Assembly (NCBI RefSeq): GCF_009455635.1
Contig: NZ_QPER01000001.1
Coordinates: 3,286,001-3,350,000 of the forward strand
Origin: Paraburkholderia agricolaris
Lineage (GTDB): Bacteria > Pseudomonadota > Gammaproteobacteria > Burkholderiales > Burkholderiaceae
Length of the DNA: 64,000 nt
Direction: 5' to 3'
Of this stretch, positions 41,884-50,955 are shown in pieces. The notes beneath the pieces were generated by a model. The model was given only the letters and a program-made list of their open reading frames with translations. It searched no databases and was not told the DNA's origin. Numbering within the stretch: position 1 is the first letter of the stretch; each line of letters opens with the position of its first letter. The position numbers and the translations under genes are program-made.

Positions 41884-42548
41884 CGACAACCCCTTGGTGA
41901 AGATGAAACGTAAAACCTGTGCCGGCGCGCCCGTGGCGCGCCATAGTCGCTCAACGATATGCCCGCGGTCTCGCGCATTTGTCTCGCGTGCCCGGTACGG
42001 ACCGACGATGAGATGGCAAATGCCGCACCGCATCATGCGCGACTGGATGCTGATCTCCGTCCAGGATAAATGCGTCAACTTACCCGTCACTTACGGCGAG
42101 CGTTGATCACACCTGGCGTTTGCACTAGTCATGTGCGTTAGCGCCGATGCCGCCATGTTAGCTGAAGCGCCTGGGCACTGTCATCGAAGTCGCCACGCGA
42201 ATAGCCATGAACCGGCAATGCGCGAATGCGATACCAGGGTAATACCGGAGGCGGGTCGAATCCAGGCAAGCCTCGGACGAACGTTCACGTCTGGCCAATC
42301 AGATGGCGTTGCTCGCGCCTCTGGTCGATGCCGCACATGCGCCACCTACGACCCCTCACTCGCATTTACCGCTCCCGCTGTCCTCAGGTCCGGCTCCGGA
42401 AACAATATTTTCGATCCTATACATAAGTAGCTCGATTCACATTTCGAACTCCCTACTATTTCATCAGCGGAGTCGCTCCCCAATACGTCGGCAACGCGGC
42501 TCCGGCTCACCGGTCAAGCCGACTCTTTTAATTCAGGAAATCATCGAC
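41884..42548. promoter_or_regulatory. 665-nt intergenic region between acs and the DUF1521 gene
   Basis: It carries divergent promoters for acs (leftward) and the effector candidate (rightward). Two GGCGCGCC palindromes, 3 nt apart (41924-41931 and 41935-41942), lie about 40 nt ahead of acs and can form an 8-bp hairpin in its mRNA leader. The right half (42390-42470) is AT-richer. I see no clear TTCG-N16-TTCG hrp-type box and no gene. Confidence 0.4.
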
Positions 42549-43472
42549 ATGCAAGCAGCAATGCAAATCAATGCCTCGTTCAATCCGCACGTTGCCAACG
42601 CGGCCGCTACGACGCGCAACGCGCACTGGCAGCAGCCGGCCGCCACGCCGTTCAACAACGGACGCAATGCCTTGGGCCAGATGTCGAATATGGCAAGCGG
42701 CTTCTCGAAGGCGTCGTTCTCGGTATACGGTCAAAGCACTGGCAACGGCCAGACGAGCAGCTTCTACGCGCAAGCGCATTTCAGCAATCCCGGCCGCTCC
42801 GCCAACCAGCAGCCGGCGAGCCGCGGCGGCTACAACAACCAACCGGTCAACCGTTATGACACCGGCTCGCGCGGCAACACCAGCGCGCCGCCGCGCAACA
42901 ACTGCCCGGACCGCACGCCGCCGCGCAACGATTGCGGCTGCCCGTCGAAAGGCCGCACGGAACAAACTCAATGGACCGCCACGCCGGTCACTAACAACAA
43001 GGCGAGCATCGATCTGGGCAACTACAAGCTCGACTTCAACAAGTCCGATTCGTCGATGACGATGACCAGCAAGAGCTCCGGCGACACCACCAAGGTATGG
43101 GGCGATCCGCACCTCACCCAGCACGCCAATGGCGCCAACTCGAGTACGGCGATGTTCAACGGTCCGATGACGTTCCAATTGCCGGACAACACCAAGGTCA
43201 CGGTCGGCACGCAGGCGGACAAGAACAACAAATCCGTCTCGTACGCGGACTCGGTGACGATCACCCACGGCAACAACGCCTATCAGGTCACCGGCCTGAG
43301 CCAGCAGAACAGCACCAGCCTCTCGGTGCAGAAGAGCCACGACGGCCGCGCACTCGACGCCGCCACGCCAGACGGTTACACGCTGGTCGCCAACCGCAAC
43401 GGCAGTGGCTTCGTCGATCCGAAGACAGGCAAGCAGCCGACTGAGGACGAAATCAGGAAAGCGAACACCTGA
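42549..43472 (+). CDS. DUF1521 (MIIA) self-cleaving T3SS effector candidate, NopE-like
   Basis: A 307-residue protein. The N-terminal 150 residues are low-complexity (Asn, Gln, Ser, Ala and Pro rich), as in secreted effectors. The C-terminal domain from about 160 is DUF1521: TTKVWGDPHLTQHANG holds the GDPH motif at residues 185-188 (43101-43112). In NopE1 of Bradyrhizobium this domain cuts itself between Asp and Pro in the presence of calcium (MIIA domain), so cleavage at Asp186-Pro187 is expected. It sits between acs and the T3SS operon. Secretion through this system is inferred from location and family. AGGA precedes the start; ATG 42561 is an alternative. Confidence 0.82.
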   Translation: MQAAMQINASFNPHVANAAATTRNAHWQQPAATPFNNGRNALGQMSNMASGFSKASFSVYGQSTGNGQTSSFYAQAHFSNPGRSANQQPASRGGYNNQPVNRYDTGSRGNTSAPPRNNCPDRTPPRNDCGCPSKGRTEQTQWTATPVTNNKASIDLGNYKLDFNKSDSSMTMTSKSSGDTTKVWGDPHLTQHANGANSSTAMFNGPMTFQLPDNTKVTVGTQADKNNKSVSYADSVTITHGNNAYQVTGLSQQNSTSLSVQKSHDGRALDAATPDGYTLVANRNGSGFVDPKTGKQPTEDEIRKANT

Positions 43473-43521
43473 GCAAGCCGCACGACACGGGGACAGAGGC
43501 GCCGTCCGTTTGTCCCCCGTG

Positions 43522-43560
43522 GATGTCGCACACACGCCTGACGAGGGTGTGTGCGACATC
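43522..43560. repeat. Perfect 14-bp inverted repeat upstream of the 844-residue gene
   Basis: GATGTCGCACACAC (43522-43535) and GTGTGTGCGACATC (43547-43560) form a hairpin with an 11-nt loop, 50 nt past the DUF1521 gene and 190 nt ahead of the next. No T-run follows on either side, so it could be a terminator lacking a U-tract or a regulatory dyad. Confidence 0.6.
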
Positions 43561-43750
43561 GAGCCAGCCCTCATCGATGGCCCAACAGTCTTGCGTCGGA
43601 CCTGTCCGTGAATCCACTGCCTGCTTCCGCGCCACGGAAACAGGTCAGCCGGATGAACGGTCGCTGCACCGGCCTCGACCGGCGCCGAAACGAGATGGTC
43701 CGCATTAATGAACGCGCGGCCTGGAACGCCGCACCAACCAGGAAAATCAG

Positions 43751-46285
43751 ATGACAAGCACAATCGTCGGCAATTCTTCGAGTTACGCCACTCAAACCCA
43801 GACCGTCGACACGAACGGCACCAACCAGCTCGCGCCCCCCCCGCCGCCGGAACGCAAGCCGCCGGTGAGTTACGACACGTCACGCGACAACCGTGACGCG
43901 CTAGCCGCCCACTTCGCGCTCGCCAACCTCGCGCTGCAAACCGTGGCCGCGTCGGCCGCGTCGACCACTTCAACCGTGACGACCACGGCAACCACGTCGA
44001 AGACCTCACCCGCCCCATCCAGCGCCAGCCTGCAGCAGATCGCCGACCGCTACGACGGCGGTCCGGGTGTCCAGCGCAACTACACGGCGGACCAGCAGAA
44101 CGGCGCACGTCTGCGCGATATGTTCGAGTCGTCGCTGGCCGGCTATCCGCCTGACTACCGGAAAAACTACGGCGATCTGATCGGGCTCGCCCCCGACCTG
44201 GCCCAGTTGGACAGTGGCGCGCAGCAGAAGTACGCGGCGCGCGCGAAGCAGGTCCTGCAGGCGCCGCTGGAGCAGCAGCGCCCCGTGATCGATTCGCTAC
44301 AACTCGATGTCTCACAGGATCGGCAAAAAGCCATGCAGGATCCGGCTCGACGTCTCGCCGGGATCTTCCATGCGCCGGTCGGTAGCGAATTGTTGCCCGA
44401 CGGCGGCAAGGCGGGGCAAGCGCAGTTGGGCGAACGGTACAAGCGCGTGGTGGCCCCCGACACCAGCCCCGCAGAGCGCGACAAAGCCTTGCAGGATACG
44501 TCGCAAATCAAGACGAAGATGCAGGCGGATATTGCCGCCCGCCTCGACAGTGAGTTGCAGAAACAGGAGAAACTGCACACGGCGTCCATGCAGCGGATCA
44601 ACAATTTCATGGACAAGGCCGAAAACCTGAACGGACACGAATTTGCCCTGCGTCGTAATAGCGAGGATGCCGACTGGAACGACGAGGCGCGCTCCCTCTC
44701 CGCGAAAGCGCATCCGCTCGAGGCGTTAGCGGAGCAACTCGTGTCGGAGGATGGCCGTTCACAACAGGAACGCGAGACGACCCCTGGCGCGATCCAGCCG
44801 ACGATGCGCACGCCGGAAGAAATGCAGCGCGATCTGCTGAATTTCCAGGATGGTATGAACACGCCAAATTCCGACATCTACAAACGGGTTCAGGCAATGG
44901 AGAAACAGGCGACCGACACGCTCACGCACAACGACCGGCCCAACTTTTACAACGTCGGCGCGCCGTCGACCTTTACTTCCATCACGAACAACCTGCCTGA
45001 TCCCGGCGGCAATTACACGCAGAAGCTCGCCAACAAATACGTGGATCTTGCCCAGGACAATCACGACAAGATTCTGGACATGGTAGGGCAGAAACCGGGG
45101 CTGGGCGAGCAGATAATCTACGGTGCGCGCAGATTCATCGCCGGTCAGATGCCGCCAGGACTGAGCGACTTTATGAATGGGCTAAACGACGCAGAATATC
45201 CGGACCACGCCGGTCTTACACAGGATCAGATCAAAGACATCGATCTGGGGGATGCGCTGAGCGGCCTTCTCCCGGGCGGGCGGGAAAGGGCCCCCCATCT
45301 GGAGGAAGGCATTCCAGCGGAGCGCGGCGCGGCACCACGCGAAGGCAAACCGCCCGAGGCCAATCCCACCGGGGCGCCGATGCTAACGGGCGCGAGCGGT
45401 ACGCTGTCGCTGGACAAGGGCCTGTCCGAACCGTCGTCGGAATTTGCGCCGGACTCCCTGCGCAAGGCGTTGGATCGAACAGCGCCGGCCGCCGAAACGC
45501 AGTTCGGTCCCGACGCGCACCTCGCGGGGCCAGCTGGCAACCTTGCACCCAACGCCGGCGTGTCGACAAACGGCACGGGGTTCGACGTTCCCGGGGCCTA
45601 CAGTCGTGAGCCGATCGGGAACCTGCTGCCCGACCCGCACGCATTCGGTGTCTACCGCGATGAAAAGGGGATGCCTTATGTCATGGCGAACCGGCAGCCC
45701 TTTCCGGTCACGTTCGATAAGGACAATCAGACTTGGCGCGTGGCCCGGCCAGATAATCCGGCGGGATACAAGTATCCGATCCATCTGGAACAGGGCAACT
45801 GGCAAGTTCATGGAGACGTCGGCCTCCCGGCGGGCAACAAACCGGACCCCGACACCTCGGGCAATAGTCTCGCCAACCGGGAACAGCTCGAATCCGTACT
45901 GGAACGGTCGCCCACCTACGGTCAACCGGGCTCGTATCCCAACACCGTCAGTGTCGTGAACCGGATGTTGAAGCACTACGGCATCAACCTGTCGGACCCC
46001 TCCACTGAAAGGATCATTGCCAACGTGCGCCGGGTCGATGCGGGCGACCTCTCCCACGCCGGCGCATCGGCGTCCGAAGTCTGGACCTTCCGCAACGACC
46101 TCATGAACGACAAATTGCCATTGAAGGACCGCGCCGCGGCAGCGGTCGGTGTCTGTCTGAATGCGATTGGCGGCCCAACTTACATGGCTGATTTCGACTT
46201 GCAGAATTACCACTTCGGCAAGGACCAGTCCGCCAATCTGCGCCAGGCAATGCACCTGTATTCCCAGTTCGACCCGAAGGGATAA
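43751..46285 (+). CDS. Large T3SS-associated protein, effector candidate
   Basis: An 844-residue hydrophilic protein with AGGAAA before the ATG. The first 110 residues are Ser/Thr/Pro-rich and low in charge, including APPPPPERKPPVSY, which fits a type III export signal. The middle (about 140-380) is strongly helical and charged. A later portion (about 620-700) carries YVMANRQPFPVTFDKDNQTW and EQGNWQVHGDVGLPAG, resembling the repeating module of large Pseudomonas and Burkholderia toxin-like effectors. There is no signal peptide or membrane helix. It lies convergent to sctO. I do not recognise a catalytic domain. Effector function is inferred. Confidence 0.6.
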   Translation: MTSTIVGNSSSYATQTQTVDTNGTNQLAPPPPPERKPPVSYDTSRDNRDALAAHFALANLALQTVAASAASTTSTVTTTATTSKTSPAPSSASLQQIADRYDGGPGVQRNYTADQQNGARLRDMFESSLAGYPPDYRKNYGDLIGLAPDLAQLDSGAQQKYAARAKQVLQAPLEQQRPVIDSLQLDVSQDRQKAMQDPARRLAGIFHAPVGSELLPDGGKAGQAQLGERYKRVVAPDTSPAERDKALQDTSQIKTKMQADIAARLDSELQKQEKLHTASMQRINNFMDKAENLNGHEFALRRNSEDADWNDEARSLSAKAHPLEALAEQLVSEDGRSQQERETTPGAIQPTMRTPEEMQRDLLNFQDGMNTPNSDIYKRVQAMEKQATDTLTHNDRPNFYNVGAPSTFTSITNNLPDPGGNYTQKLANKYVDLAQDNHDKILDMVGQKPGLGEQIIYGARRFIAGQMPPGLSDFMNGLNDAEYPDHAGLTQDQIKDIDLGDALSGLLPGGRERAPHLEEGIPAERGAAPREGKPPEANPTGAPMLTGASGTLSLDKGLSEPSSEFAPDSLRKALDRTAPAAETQFGPDAHLAGPAGNLAPNAGVSTNGTGFDVPGAYSREPIGNLLPDPHAFGVYRDEKGMPYVMANRQPFPVTFDKDNQTWRVARPDNPAGYKYPIHLEQGNWQVHGDVGLPAGNKPDPDTSGNSLANREQLESVLERSPTYGQPGSYPNTVSVVNRMLKHYGINLSDPSTERIIANVRRVDAGDLSHAGASASEVWTFRNDLMNDKLPLKDRAAAAVGVCLNAIGGPTYMADFDLQNYHFGKDQSANLRQAMHLYSQFDPKG

Positions 46286-46300
46286 CCGGTCTGAGTCGGC

Positions 46301-46330
46301 ATTGACCGGCATTGAGCGGCATTGAGCGGG
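46301..46330. repeat. Three 10-bp tandem repeats between convergent genes
   Basis: ATTGA(C/G)CGG(C/G) occurs three times with exact 10-bp register (46301-46310, 46311-46320, 46321-46330) in the 54-nt gap between the effector candidate and sctO. Confidence 0.6.
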
Positions 46331-46339
46331 CGGGCGGCG

Positions 46340-46771
46340 CTAGCCATGTTCGCGGCCCTCCGAGGCCACGCGGGCGAGCGCCGCCCGCCCGCGCGCTTTC
46401 GCGTCATCGTGCCGAGCCCGCTCGATCTGCCACGCCCGTAGCGCCTCGCCGGCCTGCTGGCGCGCCAGTTCGTGCGCCTGCCGCGCGTTGCTCAAGCTCT
46501 GCTGCAACACCGGCGCCATGGCGTCGTGCGCACGCAGCGTGGCGTACCACTGTCCGCCCGCGCGCTGCTCGTGCCGGCAGAACATAAGCACACGCGTGCG
46601 CTCGTCCCCATGACGCGCCAGTGCCGCAACCTCAGCCTCCACGACAGCGGCCGCGCGCCGCTCCTGACGACGTGCGTCGGCCAGCGCATGCAGCTTGCGG
46701 CGCACCCGCAAACCACGCACTTTCGCGAGCACCCGCCAAAGCTCTGCTTCCCGCGCCGCGCCGCACGTCAT
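46340..46771 (-). CDS. sctO: T3SS central stalk protein SctO (YscO/HrpD-like)
   Basis: A 143-residue, Arg/Ala-rich, almost wholly alpha-helical protein (LHALADARRQERRAAAVVEA, ARQQAGEALRAWQIERARHD), as expected for the SctO coiled-coil hairpin that links the ATPase ring to SctV. The ATG overlaps the sctN stop as ATGA. SctO sequences are poorly conserved, so the call rests on size, composition and its place right after sctN. It is the last gene of the operon. Confidence 0.75.
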   Translation of the reverse strand: MTCGAAREAELWRVLAKVRGLRVRRKLHALADARRQERRAAAVVEAEVAALARHGDERTRVLMFCRHEQRAGGQWYATLRAHDAMAPVLQQSLSNARQAHELARQQAGEALRAWQIERARHDDAKARGRAALARVASEGREHG

Positions 46772-48123
46772 ACAGTGCCTGGCGCCACACCCGCGCTCGC
46801 GCACAACGCGCGCAGCGACGCCAACGTTTCCGCCCACGGACTACTGCGATCGTACGGTTGACACAGAAAGCGCTGGATCGCGGGACGCTGGTCGATCGCG
46901 CAGTCCGTTTCGGCGTCGTGACCGCGCTCGTACTCGCCGATCTGCAGCAGCATTTCGATCTCTTCGTAACGCGCGAGCCAGTCGCGCACACGGTTGGCGT
47001 CCGCGCGCTGCGCCGCGCCCGCCACGCGATTCATCAGGCGGCTGCGGCTGCGCAGAATGTCGATGGCCGGATAATGGCCGGCCGCGCCGAGCTTCGTCGA
47101 AAGCTGGATATGGCCGTCGAGCAGCGAACGCGCTTCTTCCGCGACCGGGTCCGACATGTCGGCCTCGTCGGCGAGCACGGTGTAGAACGCGGTAATGCTG
47201 CCCTGCGCCGTCGCGCCCGCGCTTTCGATCAGGCGCGGCAACTGGGCGAACACGCTCGGCGGAAAGCCGCCGCGCAACGGCGGTTCGCCGACGGCGAGGC
47301 CCAGTTCGCGCAACGCGCGCGCGTAGCGGGTCAGCGAGTCGAACAACAGCAGCACGTTGCGGCCCGTCGCGCGCAATCCCACCGCCACGCGCGCGGCCAG
47401 TTCCGCCGCCTTGATGCGCTCGGCGGCGGGACGCTCAGAGGTGGCGGCGATCACCACCGTCGATTCACGCCGCTGCGCCAGGTGATCGTGGATGAACTCG
47501 GCCACCTCGCGGCCGCGTTCGCCGATCAGCGCGACCACGACCGCATCGGTGGCCGCGCCATTCGCGATCATGCCCATGATGGTGCTCTTGCCGCCGCCCG
47601 CTGGCGCGAAAATGCCGGTGCGTTGTCCGACGCCGCAGGTCAGCATGGCGTCGATCGCGCGCACGCCGGTGGCGAATGGCGCGGAGATCACCGGACGCTC
47701 GAGCGGGTTGACCGAAGCGGCCGCGTTTCCAGGCTGGGTTGCATCGAATGAGGACGGCGACGGTGGCAGCGCCCTGCCGTCGAGCGGATTGCCGAGTCCG
47801 TCCACCACGCGGCCGAGCAGTCCGCTCGCCTCCACACTGCTCCAGGTGGCGCCGCAGCCCTGCACCTCCGTGATGTCGGACAGCCCGATGAGCCCCGCGA
47901 GCGGCATGACGAGCGCGCCGTCGTGCGCGAAGCCCACCACCTCGCCGAACTGCGCTTCGAGCGTATCGGGCCGCACCAGCCGCACCTTTTCGCCGATGCG
48001 CAAGGACACGCCCACCACGCGCGCGATCACGCCGCGCGCTTCCACGACGCGGCCATGCAGCGTGGGCGTGGAAATCAGCGTCGGCGCCCCGCCTCGCGCC
48101 CCACGTGGCAGATCGAAAGTCAT
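46768..48123 (-). CDS. sctN: T3SS ATPase SctN
   Basis: A 451-residue F1-like ATPase that unfolds substrates and strips chaperones at the export gate. Walker A reads APAGGGKST, followed by VALIGERGREVAEF; LLFDSLTRYARALRELG is the Walker B region and YPAIDILRSRSRL near the end is diagnostic of secretion ATPases. The ATG (48123) overlaps the sctV stop as ATGA. Length is normal and all catalytic motifs seem present. Confidence 0.96.
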   Translation of the reverse strand: MTFDLPRGARGGAPTLISTPTLHGRVVEARGVIARVVGVSLRIGEKVRLVRPDTLEAQFGEVVGFAHDGALVMPLAGLIGLSDITEVQGCGATWSSVEASGLLGRVVDGLGNPLDGRALPPSPSSFDATQPGNAAASVNPLERPVISAPFATGVRAIDAMLTCGVGQRTGIFAPAGGGKSTIMGMIANGAATDAVVVALIGERGREVAEFIHDHLAQRRESTVVIAATSERPAAERIKAAELAARVAVGLRATGRNVLLLFDSLTRYARALRELGLAVGEPPLRGGFPPSVFAQLPRLIESAGATAQGSITAFYTVLADEADMSDPVAEEARSLLDGHIQLSTKLGAAGHYPAIDILRSRSRLMNRVAGAAQRADANRVRDWLARYEEIEMLLQIGEYERGHDAETDCAIDQRPAIQRFLCQPYDRSSPWAETLASLRALCASAGVAPGTV

Positions 48124-50198
48124 GCCACCCCCAGAGTGGCGACGGTCCGCACGCGATAGATGTCGAGTGGAATTTCCTCGATCGCCAGCACGTCGATACG
48201 TCGGCCAAAATCGTGCAGCAGACGCATCAGATGCGGACGCAACAAGGCATTCGTGACGATCAGTCCGATGCCCGACAGGTCGCCGGTCAGGATGTGCTGC
48301 GTGCGCGCCATTTCGTCGGCGGACAACACGCATTGCGGCTCGCCATCCACGCCACCCCGGATTTGCGCTTCCAGGCTCGCTTCCCAGCCGGGGTCCAGCA
48401 CCGCTGCACTGATCGTCCACGTTTCGAGGTCGGCGTAGACACGCGCGATCTGCCGCCCTAACTGAATGCGCGCCTCGCGCAGCATGCGGTCGGTGGTACG
48501 CTCGCCGGCGGGCACCCTCACGATCGCCTCCAGGATCGCGCGCAGATTGCGGATCGGCACCCGCTGCTGCAGCAATTGCCGCAGCACGCCCGCGAGTTGC
48601 ACCGTGCTCACCGCCTGCGCCGCCTGGGCAACCAGTTCGCGGAATTCGATCGCCAACTGATCGAGCAGGAAGCGTGTTTCCTGGGTGCCGAGAATGTCGG
48701 CGGCCGAACGCTCGCACACCTCCGCCAGATGCTCGCAGAGCGCCTCTTCCACCGTCGCCTTGTGCAGTTGCGGATCGCGAAGCGACGCCGCCGTCGCGGC
48801 CGCCACCCAGACCGCTTTTTCCGCGCGCGACCGATAGCCTTCCACGCCTTCGAACGTGACCTGTGCCGCGTCGCCGCTCACCAGCATGTGCCCCGCCACC
48901 AGCGTGCCGCTAGCGAACGGCACGTCCTCAATATCGACGATGTACCGTTCCGGTGACAGCCGTTTGTCGCGCAACAACGCGAGACCCGGAAACGGCACGC
49001 CGAGATCGGTCATCAGATTGCGGCGCAACTGGCCGAGCGAGCGGTTCAGCGCCTCGGGCCGCAACGCGTCGAACGCCTTCAGACCGACCCGCAAACGCAG
49101 CGTCGCGCTCGTACCCAGTTCAACGTCGTCGAGAATGCGCGGCACGTAGTTGCCGCCGTCGCGCGTCATGCCGGGCATCAGCGCGCGCTGCGAGTTCGCC
49201 GCCAGCGATGCGTTGCGCAGCAGCGTGATGGCGAGCGTGAGCAGGAGCCCGCCCGCCACCAGAAACTGGATGTGCGGAAAACCCGGGATCGCGGCCAGCG
49301 CCATGCAGGTGGCCCCGGCCATGCCGATCGCCTTCGGATGCACCGTGAGCTGCTTGTAGATGTCGCCGCCCAGGTGCGCGTCGGCGCCCTCGCCCGCGCT
49401 CACGCGCGTCACCAGAATGCCCGCCGCCACCGAGACGATCAGCGACGGAATCTGCGAGACGAGGCCGTCGCCCACGGTGAGGATCGTGTACGCCTGCAGT
49501 GCGTCGGCGAACGACATGCCACGTTGCGCGATCCCCACCGTCAGTCCGCCGACGATGTTCACTAGCGCCACCACGAGGCCCGCCACCGCGTCGCCCTTGA
49601 CGAACTTCATCGCGCCGTCGAGCGAGCCGTAGAAATACGTTTCGCGCTCCAGCGACGCGCGCATGCGACTTGCCTGCACCGCCGAGATCACGCCGTTGCG
49701 CAGATCGGCGTCGATACTCATCTGCCGCCCGGGAATACCGTCGAGCGTGAAGCGCGCCGCCACTTCCGCGACGCGGTCCGCGCCCTTCGCGACCACGATG
49801 AACTGGATCGCCGCCAGCACGATGAACACCACCAGCCCCACCGCCACGTTGCCGCCCACCACCAGCGCGCCGAACGCGCCGATGATCTGGCCGGCGTGCG
49901 CATGCAGCAGGATCATCTTGGTCGACGCGATCGCGAGCGCGAGGCGCAGCAAGGTGGTCAGCAGCAGCAAGGAGGGAAAGCTCGCCAGTTCCACCGACTT
50001 CGACACGTACAGCGTGGTGGTCAGCATCATCAGGCTGGCCGCGAAGCTCACGCAGATGAACAGATCGAGCACGAACGGCGGCACCGGCACGATCAGCAGC
50101 GCGAGCACCGCCAGAACGCCGATCCCGACGGCGAGATCGGCGTGCCGCGCGAAGAACGCCGAGAGATCGTAGCGACCGAGAAACGAAGGGTTCGACAT
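48120..50198 (-). CDS. sctV: T3SS export gate protein SctV
   Basis: A 692-residue FHIPEP-family protein with about seven or eight membrane helices in the N-terminal half. The conserved cytoplasmic loop contains DGIPGRQMSIDADLRNG and GDAVAGLVVALVNIVGGLTV. A large C-terminal cytoplasmic domain forms the nonameric docking ring. Start 50198 comes 1 nt after the sctU stop and gives the standard N-terminus. It is translationally coupled to sctN. Full length and intact, so it contrasts with the short sctU just ahead. Confidence 0.96.
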   Translation of the reverse strand: MSNPSFLGRYDLSAFFARHADLAVGIGVLAVLALLIVPVPPFVLDLFICVSFAASLMMLTTTLYVSKSVELASFPSLLLLTTLLRLALAIASTKMILLHAHAGQIIGAFGALVVGGNVAVGLVVFIVLAAIQFIVVAKGADRVAEVAARFTLDGIPGRQMSIDADLRNGVISAVQASRMRASLERETYFYGSLDGAMKFVKGDAVAGLVVALVNIVGGLTVGIAQRGMSFADALQAYTILTVGDGLVSQIPSLIVSVAAGILVTRVSAGEGADAHLGGDIYKQLTVHPKAIGMAGATCMALAAIPGFPHIQFLVAGGLLLTLAITLLRNASLAANSQRALMPGMTRDGGNYVPRILDDVELGTSATLRLRVGLKAFDALRPEALNRSLGQLRRNLMTDLGVPFPGLALLRDKRLSPERYIVDIEDVPFASGTLVAGHMLVSGDAAQVTFEGVEGYRSRAEKAVWVAAATAASLRDPQLHKATVEEALCEHLAEVCERSAADILGTQETRFLLDQLAIEFRELVAQAAQAVSTVQLAGVLRQLLQQRVPIRNLRAILEAIVRVPAGERTTDRMLREARIQLGRQIARVYADLETWTISAAVLDPGWEASLEAQIRGGVDGEPQCVLSADEMARTQHILTGDLSGIGLIVTNALLRPHLMRLLHDFGRRIDVLAIEEIPLDIYRVRTVATLGVA

Positions 50199-50199
50199 G

Positions 50200-50940
50200 T
50201 TATTGACCAAGCTCCCGATGAAGTGCGCGACGACGGCTTTTCACATAGGGGTCGCCCTCGTCGTCGCGGAATTCGCGTTTGATTTCGTTCTTGTCCATGC
50301 GCAGTCCGCGCATCCACAAGAAGTGTTGAATGAGATAGTCGGCCACGCCGGGCACGATCTGCGACGCCGCCATCCACGCCAGCAGATGCGAATGCGAGAT
50401 CGCCGTGTAGCCCAGCAGCACCGGCAGTGAAAACGTATAGGCGGGTGCGAGCTGGCGCAGCCATGTCTGGATCGCCATCGCGAAGAGAATCAGCAGAATC
50501 GCGAACTGTATGATCGTCAGCACGGAATCCCACACCAGTCGCAGGCTGAACATCTGCCTGAGTCCGTTGAGCGGATTGAGCCGCTTGAAGTCGGGCTTCA
50601 CCCGCTTCAACGCGAGCAGGCCGCGCGTTTGCGCCAACTCCGGAATCAGCACCGCGAGCGCCCCCACGCCGAGTGTCGTCAGGAACGGCATCGTGAACAC
50701 CTGGCAGGCGGCGAAGGTTGTAGCGAACTGGTCGTCGAAAGCGCGTGAGGCGTCGAGCGTCGTCACGCGCACGATCAACTGGCAAGCCAGCGCATAGAGA
50801 TGCGGCGCCTCAATGACGAGATACAGCCACCAGCACAGGCCGCTGAACGCGACGCTGACGTGCGTACTTCTGGCGATCTCGCCGTCGTCGCGCGCGCGGC
50901 GGATACGTTTTGGGGTTGGTGCTTCGGTTTTGTTGCTCAT
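50200..50940 (-). CDS. sctU: T3SS export switch protein SctU, lacking the NPTH autocleavage domain
   Basis: A 246-residue protein where SctU is usually about 350. The N-terminus is canonical (EAPTPKRIRRARDDGEIARS), followed by four membrane helices and the start of the cytoplasmic linker (MDKNEIKREFRDDEGDPYVK). It ends at HRELGQ, just before the region that normally carries the NPTH self-cleavage site and the C-terminal domain. sctV begins 1 nt later, so no further sequence could follow in any frame. The substrate-specificity switch domain is therefore missing rather than frameshifted. The membrane part may still support the export gate. Confidence 0.88.
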   Translation of the reverse strand: MSNKTEAPTPKRIRRARDDGEIARSTHVSVAFSGLCWWLYLVIEAPHLYALACQLIVRVTTLDASRAFDDQFATTFAACQVFTMPFLTTLGVGALAVLIPELAQTRGLLALKRVKPDFKRLNPLNGLRQMFSLRLVWDSVLTIIQFAILLILFAMAIQTWLRQLAPAYTFSLPVLLGYTAISHSHLLAWMAASQIVPGVADYLIQHFLWMRGLRMDKNEIKREFRDDEGDPYVKSRRRALHRELGQ

Positions 50941-50955
50941 GGGTCGCCCGGTGGC

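Noticed and set aside
42361..42549. Search for an hrpII-type box (TTCG-N16-TTCG) ahead of the effector candidate
   Set aside because: TTCG at 42410 and 42443 are 29 nt apart and no exact 16-nt spacing was found; none was convincing near 60549-60790 either.
42528..44315. Minus-strand frame of 595 codons across the two effector candidates
   Set aside because: Arg-rich antisense shadow spanning two genes and an intergenic region; no family resemblance.
50198..50210. Frameshift explaining the short SctU
   Set aside because: sctV begins 1 nt after the sctU stop with a standard N-terminus, so no displaced NPTH domain exists in any frame here.
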